A stretch of 6,208 nucleotides of DNA, from NCBI GenBank assembly GCA_947377595.1, contig CANCGK010000054.1:1-6208 (forward strand), written 5' to 3'. A program made the translations under genes and the position numbers. Every line of letters begins with the position of its first letter. Position 1 is the stretch's first letter. This DNA is from a bacterium. Its GTDB lineage: Bacteria > Babelota > Babeliae > Babelales > Chromulinivoraceae. Of this stretch, positions 1 to 5,152 are shown piece by piece. The notes below the pieces were generated by a model, which worked only from the letters and a program-made list of their open reading frames with translations, was not told the DNA's origin and did no database searches.

Positions 1-1321
1 CATTCGTTAAATCTAAAAATCCAGGAACAGTGCCTTCTTGATTATAATTGGTATCTAAAATACCAGCAGTTTGAACAATATTACCTCCAAGATAATTTGC
101 AACCACTCCTCCAGCATCATTATTACCTGTAACAATAAAAGAACTATCAATTTGCACTGATAAACTAGTCGCCTGGCTACCCGAAATATCAACCGTATAA
201 CCCTGTGTACCAAAAGTTATATCGAATTCTTGTGCTGATGATACCAAACGTGCTATCAAAAAATTATTAGTTGCACTTTCAACAACCGTTCCACTAATAA
301 CAATTTGATCATTTTCTTGTATAGTTAGATTCTTACACGATGCTGACGAGCCACCACATACACTGGTAAAAGATACGGGACTATTTGTCGCATCTGCATC
401 AAATAAATCGATAACTATGCCATCAGTGACCGATGTTCCACATGTAACAACATGATAATCATTGGCAACAGATTGCAGTGCAACATCTGATAAAATTATA
501 TCTGAAGTTACAACATAACCATTGGAACCAAAAGTTGTATCTAATAAACCATTTGCTGTAAACCTGCAAACAATACCGTCAGCTGAACCATAAGATCCTG
601 CTACAAGAATATTACCATTATGATCTAAATAAGCTCCAGATGCTGAAAGATCAAAGCCAGTAAGTGAAAATAAAGCTATTCCAGCTTGCGTCAAAGCTGA
701 TCCGCTTCCGCTCGTGACCGCACCAGAATTATAACTTGTTTGCAAAACTCCATCGCTATTATATTTTGCAATAAAAATAGATGTTCCAACCTCTGTTTGC
801 GCTGAAGTCCCAACAACATAGATAGTATCTGATTGATCAACTAAAACTTGGTATGCTACATCACTTGATCCAGCCGTCACATTATTTGCTATAGAAACTG
901 GCGTATCACTACCATCAGAATTTACTTGAGTCATAAAATATTGATTATTTACATATCCTACAACGGCAATATTATTATTGGACAACATTGCTGCATCTTT
1001 ACCCGATGCATTTGACCCAAAAAATAAAATGCGATTGCCCAATCCATTAAAACTTTCATCTGCTGATCCATCAGAATTTAACCGAAAAACAATAGCATAA
1101 TCTATACCATTAATTTGCCCAACTCCAATAATTTTTCCATCTGCTTGTATAGTTGATCCGTACACAATAAAGCCTGATTCGTTTGCATAGCCTTGAGCAG
1201 GTGATCCATCACCAAAGCCAGTTCCACCATGAGCAACGGTATTTAATTGCCCAATTTGATACGATCCAACAAGATTCAAACTCGTCAAAAATAAACTTGC
1301 GAGCAACAAAATTTTATTCAT
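1..1321 (-). CDS. Delta-60 repeat protein with signal peptide (3' end outside window)
   Basis: The frame is open from an ATG at 1321 to the window edge, giving 440 residues with no stop, so the C-terminus is missing. The start is supported by AAGGAG with 5 nt between it and the ATG, and by a signal peptide: MNK, a hydrophobic stretch ILLLASLFLTSLNLVG, then the mature chain. The rest is about seven repeats of roughly 45-60 residues, near residues 57-110, 113-140, 158-202, 230-277, 283-325, 334-380 and 388-440. Each has an aspartate/asparagine-rich turn followed by a short strand such as GKIIGVG, TIYVVG, NILVAG or QIVISG, then a strand like FIAKYNSDG or IVCRFTANG, and often a TFG or SFN box. 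This matches the delta-60 repeat (TIGR02608 type) of secreted or surface proteins. The repeats are probably beta-rich. The ligand is unknown and no catalytic residues are evident. It is separated from the upstream ankyrin gene by 182 bp and probably has its own promoter. Confidence 0.85.
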   Translation of the reverse strand, partial: MNKILLLASLFLTSLNLVGSYQIGQLNTVAHGGTGFGDGSPAQGYANESGFIVYGSTIQADGKIIGVGQINGIDYAIVFRLNSDGSADESFNGLGNRILFFGSNASGKDAAMLSNNNIAVVGYVNNQYFMTQVNSDGSDTPVSIANNVTAGSSDVAYQVLVDQSDTIYVVGTSAQTEVGTSIFIAKYNSDGVLQTSYNSGAVTSGSGSALTQAGIALFSLTGFDLSASGAYLDHNGNILVAGSYGSADGIVCRFTANGLLDTTFGSNGYVVTSDIILSDVALQSVANDYHVVTCGTSVTDGIVIDLFDADATNSPVSFTSVCGGSSASCKNLTIQENDQIVISGTVVESATNNFLIARLVSSAQEFDITFGTQGYTVDISGSQATSLSVQIDSSFIVTGNNDAGGVVANYLGGNIVQTAGILDTNYNQEGTVPGFLDLTN

Positions 1322-1324
1322 CCA

Positions 1325-1332
1325 AACTCCTT
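1325..1332 (-). promoter_or_regulatory. Ribosome binding site of the delta-60 gene
   Basis: On the minus strand AAAAAAGGAG ends 5 nt before the ATG at 1321. It is the strongest Shine-Dalgarno match in the window and fixes the start of the delta-60 repeat gene. Confidence 0.75.
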
Positions 1333-1353
1333 TTTTAATGTTGGTTCAATTTT

Positions 1354-1363
1354 GCTTGCAAGC
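1354..1363. repeat. 10-bp perfect palindrome GCTTGCAAGC in the delta-60 leader
   Basis: GCTTGCAAGC reads the same on both strands and lies 33-42 nt upstream of the delta-60 start codon. It sits just after a weak -10-like GATATAAG on the minus strand. It could be an operator or the base of a small RNA hairpin, or it could be chance. No second copy was noticed in the window. Confidence 0.35.
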
Positions 1364-1394
1364 TTATATCGATTCTCAAAGAAATAAAGTTTTT

Positions 1395-1438
1395 TTTGAT
1401 GATAGAAAAAACGCTTTAAAAAAAATGACCTGACCAAA
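1395..1438 (-). repeat. Intergenic elements shared with 4990-5061 (copy 1)
   Basis: Two short blocks recur in the spacer upstream of the 169-aa ankyrin gene. Block B (1395-1407) is TTCTATCATCAAA on the minus strand and is identical to 5002-4990. Block A (1416-1438) is a T-rich stretch containing GGTCATTTTTTT, preceded by TTTGGT. It matches 5042-5061 apart from a 1-nt and a 2-nt indel. The blocks are 8 nt apart here and 39 nt apart in the other copy. Both copies lie in the spacer upstream of a minus-strand gene for an exported protein. They may be regulatory, or remnants of a duplication. Confidence 0.4.
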
Positions 1439-1470
1439 ACACTGCATACAAGCAATGAATCAAATCAGGT
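1418..1470 (-). terminator. Candidate terminator of the 146-aa ankyrin gene
   Basis: Downstream of the stop at 1504, the minus strand has ACCTGA (1470-1465) and its complement TCAGGT (1433-1428), followed by CATTTTTTTT. The stem is only 6 bp and half GC, and the loop is long (31 nt), so this is a weak Rho-independent terminator candidate. The T-run part is also present at 5044-5051, where I see no pairing arm. That weakens the terminator reading. Confidence 0.3.
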
Positions 1471-1503
1471 AACATTTTTGTTATAAATTTTAAAATGAAT
1501 GCT

Positions 1504-1944
1504 TTATTTTAATACGTAATCAAAGCTTTGATCGAAGTAAGATCGTATTAAATTTGCAATTTCATCATAACCAAATTGGTCGGCAATATCAATTGCTGTT
1601 ATATTCAAACTAGATTCATCTGGTAAAACTATCTTTGCACCAGCATTGAGCAACAATCGGACTATACGAATATCACCCGATAATACTGCATATTTTAAAG
1701 CTGAACAATCTTGCGGATATGCAACATCAACATCTGCACCTTGTTGTAAGGCATCTTGAACTCCTTGATAATCTTGACGTTGAATAGATTTTAATAAATG
1801 CAAAGAAGCTTTTTTTGTAAACAATTTGTCTTGCACAAAGATATCTGATAAAGAAATTGTATCTAAATTATAATCTGCTGAAGGGATAATATACCAATTA
1901 AGTAGTATGAATACACTTGCTAGAATTGTATATTTTTTCTTCAT
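1504..1944 (-). CDS. Exported ankyrin-repeat protein, 146 aa
   Basis: This is a short ankyrin-repeat protein with an N-terminal signal sequence (MKKK, then a hydrophobic core TILASVFILLNWYIIPSA at residues 5-22). Ankyrin units lie near residues 46-76 (ending ALQQGADVDV), 79-111 (SALKYAVLSGDIRIVRLLLNAGAKI) and 113-140 (last, degenerate). The GAD/GAK turns and the IVRLLL helix are typical of the fold, which mediates protein-protein binding, so the partner could be a host protein; that role is inferred. The frame stays open to an ATG at 1986, but I chose 1944. This start begins a clean signal peptide and is preceded by AAAAGGTATAGGAG. It also lies about 40 nt after the predicted transcription start near 1983, whereas 1986 would fall upstream of that start. 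The protein ends in YVLK, like the other ankyrin protein in the window. The stop is TAA. Confidence 0.82.
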   Translation of the reverse strand: MKKKYTILASVFILLNWYIIPSADYNLDTISLSDIFVQDKLFTKKASLHLLKSIQRQDYQGVQDALQQGADVDVAYPQDCSALKYAVLSGDIRIVRLLLNAGAKIVLPDESSLNITAIDIADQFGYDEIANLIRSYFDQSFDYVLK

Positions 1945-1945
1945 G

Positions 1946-1960
1946 CTCCTATACCTTTTT
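1946..1960 (-). promoter_or_regulatory. Ribosome binding site deciding the start at 1944
   Basis: The minus strand reads AAAAAGGTATAGGAGC directly before the ATG at 1944. AAGG has about 9 nt of spacing and a second AGGAG lies almost against the ATG. The same AAAAGGTA string precedes the genes starting at 4262 and 4956. The alternative ATG at 1986 has only AT-rich sequence in front of it. Confidence 0.6.
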
Positions 1961-1989
1961 ATTATTGAAAAACTAAGCTTGTTCATAAT

Positions 1990-2019
1990 TTTATAATTTT
2001 ACGATACTGCAAAATTCAA
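1990..2019 (-). promoter_or_regulatory. Sigma70-like promoter of the 146-aa ankyrin gene
   Basis: TTGAAT (2019-2014) and TATAAA (1995-1990) on the minus strand are separated by 18 nt. Transcription would start near 1983, giving a leader of about 39 nt to the ATG at 1944. The same pair of boxes with the same spacing occurs ahead of the gene starting at 4262. The call rests on this duplication and on consensus resemblance. Confidence 0.5.
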
Positions 2020-2031
2020 TGTAAATGCAAG
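1992..2031 (-). repeat. 40-bp promoter-region repeat, copy 1
   Basis: This block matches 4312-4351 at 36 of 40 positions by direct alignment, with no gaps. The conserved core includes TTGAATTTTGC, then GTATCGTAAAATTATA after one variable base. Similarity falls away on both sides. Both copies lie 48 to 89 nt upstream of the respective start codons (1944 and 4262) and on the same strand. The conserved part between the -35 and -10 boxes is longer than a core promoter needs. That suggests an added regulator site or a recent copy of the whole promoter. Confidence 0.7.
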
Positions 2032-2063
2032 AGTTTTACGTCAAATAAAGCTTGTATACATCT

Positions 2064-3203
2064 TTAATCAATTTCTTCTAATTCAGGTTGAGCATACAAA
2101 AATTCTTGTTGATGAAATTTAAAAAATTCAGAACAATATGTATCAAGCAACATCGATCTATTATGAGATGCAATTTCAGGTTCTTGCTTCATTTGTTCAA
2201 ATAAGACAGACAATTCATATTTATATTGAGCATAAGCTTGAGGATCTGCAACATGAATCGATACTACTTTATAATCTGTACCATTTTCACCAGGCAAACC
2301 AGGCATTGCAAGATAATAATAATAATTTTCATCATGAGCTATTGAAGAGCGTATATTTGTTTTTGCTTTTTGATATAACTTTTCGAGCATAACTGAAGGT
2401 TTACACTCCCGAACTCCAGGAATATAATCTACTTTCGCAGCCCCAAAAGTTGCAAAATAAGTCAAAGAATCTATTTTATCTTTTTTAATCGATACTGCAA
2501 GCAACTCTCCATGTTGACTCGATTGTTTATGAAGCTTTTCTAATTGTTCAAACTTATCCTGATATTTTTTATATGATTTTTGCATATCAAACTGCTCAAA
2601 AATATCTGTTACTTTATGCCCAGTAAAAGCGCTATTATAATTATGCCTAACATAGGACGGACTATGCAAAGGCTTGCTTTTTCTATTATCAAACATAGTA
2701 GCATTTAAACAGATACCATCAGATGAGCATCCTGCACCTTGCTCTAAAATCTGTTGTCTTGTCGTAAAAGAATTTTCATGCCGCAGATATTTAGATTGTC
2801 GGCCTGTTTCATTACTTCCTTGTAATAATTCGACAACTGGTTGCATATGATCATCACCAGCTTTAAGAGCTCTGATCAAATTATAGATATCTTGAGTAAA
2901 ATTAAATCGCCAGCTGCGCCCATGCACAAAAGTATGATACCCTTCCTTTGCTTGTTCTTTTTCAACCTCTATAATTTTATCATACAAATTATTGTTCCAT
3001 AAAAATTGCTCCGTCGTATTATATTCTTCAACAGAAGTTGCATCATGAAACGTTGGTGCAATATATGGATCTGCACGTAAAAGAAATTGTGCCGTAAGAG
3101 AAGCATGACGCATTTCAAAAAATCTTGGTGTATCAAACAGTTGCCGTGGTAAATATTTTTTAATTTGGGATAAACTCAATGCACTAGAAACAACCTCTTC
3201 CAT
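2064..3203 (-). CDS. Protein of unknown function, 379 aa, in frame with the ORF before it
   Basis: I do not recognise this protein. It has no signal peptide or membrane segment of its own. Visible landmarks are GYHTFVHGRSW (residues 88-98) followed by QDIYNLI (104-110), and a cysteine pair CSSDGIC (159-165). A lysine-rich helical or coiled stretch spans 208-230, and a strand-like LLAVSIKKDKIDSLTYFATFGA spans 234-255, quoted only to locate it. The end is acidic (PELEEID). HGR plus the aromatic residues looks like a conserved functional site, but no enzyme family can be assigned. The ATG at 3203 has no Shine-Dalgarno sequence. It lies one codon (CAA) after the TAG that ends the 351-aa ORF, in the same frame. 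It may therefore be translated by restart after termination, or it may be the second half of a longer exported protein. The stop is TAA. Confidence 0.7.
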   Translation of the reverse strand: MEEVVSSALSLSQIKKYLPRQLFDTPRFFEMRHASLTAQFLLRADPYIAPTFHDATSVEEYNTTEQFLWNNNLYDKIIEVEKEQAKEGYHTFVHGRSWRFNFTQDIYNLIRALKAGDDHMQPVVELLQGSNETGRQSKYLRHENSFTTRQQILEQGAGCSSDGICLNATMFDNRKSKPLHSPSYVRHNYNSAFTGHKVTDIFEQFDMQKSYKKYQDKFEQLEKLHKQSSQHGELLAVSIKKDKIDSLTYFATFGAAKVDYIPGVRECKPSVMLEKLYQKAKTNIRSSIAHDENYYYYLAMPGLPGENGTDYKVVSIHVADPQAYAQYKYELSVLFEQMKQEPEIASHNRSMLLDTYCSEFFKFHQQEFLYAQPELEEID

Positions 3204-3209
3204 TTGCTA
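3204..3209 (-). other. In-frame amber codon between the 351-aa and 379-aa ORFs
   Basis: On the minus strand the reading frame runs GAT TAG CAA ATG GAA. The distance from the ATG at 4262 to the ATG at 3203 is 1059 nt, exactly 353 codons. Without this single TAG, the frame from 4262 to 2064 would be one 733-codon ORF. It is the only TAG stop among the four complete genes and the one 3'-complete partial gene; the others use TAA or TGA. Readings are coupled genes, a nonsense mutation, a base-call error, or readthrough. Confidence 0.8.
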
Positions 3210-4262
3210 ATCAGTTAAATAATAAGCATAAGCCTCCTGATTTTCATTCCATATTGCAGTATCATATAAAGCTTGCAACATATTTTTTTGCGTCTGTGTA
3301 ATATCCTGAGCCGACAACATAATTTTTCTTTGATGCTTCATTTCATTTTTAAACCATTCTGGGTATAATAGCTTTGCGCCAATATAATCACCTTTATGTA
3401 TCAAAGATATACCTGTTTTTATTTTTACATCTTGAGAAATTCCTGCTTGTATAAATTCATGTATGTATGATAATTGCACCATATTATTTGTATAAATAAC
3501 ATATGTATAATCTATGTAACGTTCAAATACCTCACTTACTGTATCAATATTATTGGTATAAAATTTTAATATATCTGACAAATCTTGTAATTTACAAAAT
3601 CTTATTGCATTTTCAAGTAACTTTAATTTATCACGCTCCTTGACTAAATTATCTTGTAATAAAGCTTTTACTATACCTGCATGACCATCAAAAAATAAAA
3701 AGTACCAATCTGGACCATGAATATCATCTTCCAGATTATAGTATCTTTTAAATTTTGGACTCATCGTCTGCAAAACATCTTGCAACGCTCGAGAAGAAAA
3801 ATCACGTTTTTGTAATAATTGCATTACTTTATTGTTCTGTTGATTGGAAAAAGACTGTCCATAAATTGCTCTTGCTGGGCCTTTGATTGCAATAGTAGAC
3901 TTACTCAACTGATAAGGATATGATCCTACCGATTTTTGCGATGAATGAACATCGACATGTATATCAGGAACAGTTTTTGTTTTTGAAATGACTTTCTGAT
4001 TAATAATTGCACTTTCTTCTGGTTGCAAGGATGGAATTTTTGGAAGACTCACCACTGGTGTATTTGTAGATAATGGTGTTACAGGTGGTACCAATTGATC
4101 TTGTGAAAAAACAGTATTATTAAATACACCTTGCTGTATGGCACCAAGAGATTGAGAACCGACACGATTCAACCCATTAAGTTTACGCATACCTGTCATC
4201 ATCGGTTGTATGACATTTGCAGATACTAAAATAATACAATAAAAAACTCGTAATTTGTTCAT
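3207..4262 (-). CDS. Exported protein of unknown function with ankyrin-like helices, 351 aa
   Basis: The protein begins with a signal peptide (MNKLRVFYC, hydrophobic to about residue 20). Residues 25-135 are low-complexity and rich in Ser, Thr, Pro, Gln and Val, probably a flexible linker or stalk. From about residue 145 it is predicted mostly helical. FDGHAGIVKALLQDN (191-205) resembles the second helix of an ankyrin repeat, and similar helix pairs seem to continue to about 300, but there is no clean repeat consensus. The function is not recognised. The start is supported by AAAAAGGTAGGCAGGC before the ATG and by a promoter-like element with a leader of about 40 nt. It ends in TAG with the next ORF in frame one codon later, so it may be the N-terminal half of a longer protein whose C-terminal half is the 379-aa ORF. 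Confidence 0.75.
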   Translation of the reverse strand: MNKLRVFYCIILVSANVIQPMMTGMRKLNGLNRVGSQSLGAIQQGVFNNTVFSQDQLVPPVTPLSTNTPVVSLPKIPSLQPEESAIINQKVISKTKTVPDIHVDVHSSQKSVGSYPYQLSKSTIAIKGPARAIYGQSFSNQQNNKVMQLLQKRDFSSRALQDVLQTMSPKFKRYYNLEDDIHGPDWYFLFFDGHAGIVKALLQDNLVKERDKLKLLENAIRFCKLQDLSDILKFYTNNIDTVSEVFERYIDYTYVIYTNNMVQLSYIHEFIQAGISQDVKIKTGISLIHKGDYIGAKLLYPEWFKNEMKHQRKIMLSAQDITQTQKNMLQALYDTAIWNENQEAYAYYLTD

Positions 4263-4264
4263 GC

Positions 4265-4277
4265 CTGCCTACCTTTT
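4265..4277 (-). promoter_or_regulatory. Ribosome binding site of the 351-aa protein
   Basis: The minus strand has AAAAGGTAGGCAGG ahead of the ATG at 4262. AAGG lies about 9 nt away and a second AGG is nearer. The layout resembles the site before the gene starting at 1944, as if the promoter and leader had been copied together. Confidence 0.5.
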
Positions 4278-4309
4278 TGTATTTTGTATAAAATGAGCTA
4301 CTTAATCAT

Positions 4310-4339
4310 TGTATAATTTTACGATACCGCAAAATTCAA
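4310..4339 (-). promoter_or_regulatory. Sigma70-like promoter of the 351/379-aa pair
   Basis: TTGAAT (4339-4334) and TATACA (4315-4310) on the minus strand are 18 nt apart. The predicted start is near 4303, giving a leader of about 41 nt. The boxes sit inside the 40-bp repeat and mirror the arrangement ahead of the gene starting at 1944. Confidence 0.5.
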
Positions 4340-4351
4340 TTTGAATACAAG
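4312..4351 (-). repeat. 40-bp promoter-region repeat, copy 2
   Basis: This is the partner of 1992-2031, 36 of 40 positions identical without gaps. The four differences are single substitutions, three of them in the distal (upstream) ten bases. The coding regions downstream of the two copies are unrelated, so the shared stretch is confined to the control region. Confidence 0.7.
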
Positions 4352-4446
4352 CATTTTTATAAAAAACATACACAGTACGGCAAAACCAATATTTTTTTAT
4401 TTTCCTAAATATATACAAATTACTTCATCATGGATTTTAAAAGGCA

Positions 4447-4956
4447 TCATTTTAAAACATAAGACAAGGATTGATATGCTAAAATTCCTCGTTTAATATC
4501 TTGCGACTGAGCAACTGTCGCTGCAGTTCTTTTAAAAGTACCTCGCACCGTCATAATCGTTTCGACAGCATCTTTATCAGCACCATAATGTAATAACATT
4601 TCCGCTATACTACCTTGAAATAAACCTGTCTCAATATTTGCTGCAGCTTGCAAAGGTGTTTGATGATACGTTGTATGAGCAATATTTGGATCTGCTCCAG
4701 TAGATAATAATAACGCGACCGTAGGTTTGTGTTTTTGAATAACTGCTTGAAACAAAGGAGTTTTGCCTGTATGGTCAACCTTGTTAATATCTAATTGTGT
4801 ATATTGAGTAAGTAGTCTTGGTATATCATCATAATGACGCTGATCTAATGCTTGAAATAAAAATTGTTCTGGGTATGATCCTGACGTCATCGCTTGCACA
4901 TCTAAACTTAGAAAATTAAAAAAATATACTATGATCAACAATTGTTGCCTTACCAT
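4447..4956 (-). CDS. Exported ankyrin-repeat protein, 169 aa
   Basis: The signal peptide spans residues 1-22 (MVRQQ, then LLIIVYFFNFLSL, with a plausible cleavage after VQA). Ankyrin units follow: a degenerate first near 30-60 (ALDQRHYDDIPRLL), a canonical second at 63-92 (TGKTPLFQAVIQKHKPTVAL and GADPN), a third at 98-130 (TPLQAAANIE, then IAEMLLHYGADKDA), and a partial last unit at 141-160. The TPL and GAD signatures make the family assignment secure. The fold serves protein-protein binding. Export suggests a periplasmic, surface or host target, which is inference. The ATG at 4956 has AAAAGGTA 8 nt upstream. The spacer before it has a weak promoter candidate and two elements shared with the delta-60 spacer. 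The protein ends in YVLK, as does the 146-aa ankyrin protein. The stop is TGA. Confidence 0.85.
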   Translation of the reverse strand: MVRQQLLIIVYFFNFLSLDVQAMTSGSYPEQFLFQALDQRHYDDIPRLLTQYTQLDINKVDHTGKTPLFQAVIQKHKPTVALLLSTGADPNIAHTTYHQTPLQAAANIETGLFQGSIAEMLLHYGADKDAVETIMTVRGTFKRTAATVAQSQDIKRGILAYQSLSYVLK

Positions 4957-4962
4957 GATGCA

Positions 4963-4970
4963 TACCTTTT
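4963..4970 (-). promoter_or_regulatory. Ribosome binding site of the 169-aa ankyrin protein
   Basis: AAAAGGTA on the minus strand, with AAGG 8 nt before the ATG at 4956. This is the third occurrence of AAAAGGTA at a start codon in the window. Confidence 0.6.
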
Positions 4971-4982
4971 CGTTATTTTTTA

Positions 4983-5010
4983 ATCATAATTTGATGATAG
5001 AATTACTTGA
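4983..5010 (-). promoter_or_regulatory. Weak promoter candidate for the 169-aa ankyrin gene
   Basis: TATGAT (4988-4983) on the minus strand is a good -10 match. The only -35 at proper spacing is TTCAAG, 17 nt upstream, which is poor. Transcription would start near 4976, leaving a short leader of about 20 nt. Confidence 0.3.
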
Positions 5011-5061
5011 ATCAACACTCTGAACAGTTTTTAAAAATTTATTAAAAAAATGACCACCAAA
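4990..5061 (-). repeat. Intergenic elements shared with 1395-1438 (copy 2)
   Basis: Block B at 4990-5002 is identical over 13 nt to 1395-1407. Block A at 5042-5061 matches 1416-1438 except for two short indels. The order and orientation are the same. The 39 nt between the blocks do not match the shorter gap in copy 1. The rest of the 4957-5152 spacer shows nothing I can name. Confidence 0.4.
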
Positions 5062-5152
5062 CATAACTAAAACTTTATCTCGCCATAATTTATTTTATAA
5101 AAATTTACGTCTTCGCATACTATTCCTTGATCAAATTATACACCACAAGTAA

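Noticed and set aside
2138..2392. 84-codon plus-strand ORF
   Set aside because: It lies fully antisense inside the 379-aa ORF, has no recognisable domain or ribosome site, and looks like the shadow of an AT-rich coding frame.
2064..3203. Calling the 379-aa protein an ADP-ribosyltransferase
   Set aside because: Only a loose motif resemblance is visible, and the complete catalytic set cannot be placed, so no enzyme name was given.
3201..3209. Programmed amber readthrough as in plant viruses (TAG followed by CAA)
   Set aside because: Only the first three bases after the stop fit; the next bases (ATG) do not follow the viral consensus. No bacterial precedent is known to me, so it is kept only as one option in the amber finding.
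4352..4446. Terminator downstream of the 169-aa ankyrin gene
   Set aside because: There are T-runs and TTTTAAAA stretches but no GC-bearing stem ahead of them.
5056..5152. Terminator downstream of the membrane protein gene
   Set aside because: A T-run exists at 5044-5050 but I found no convincing complementary arm; only a 4-bp CTTG/CAAG pair lies nearer the stop codon.
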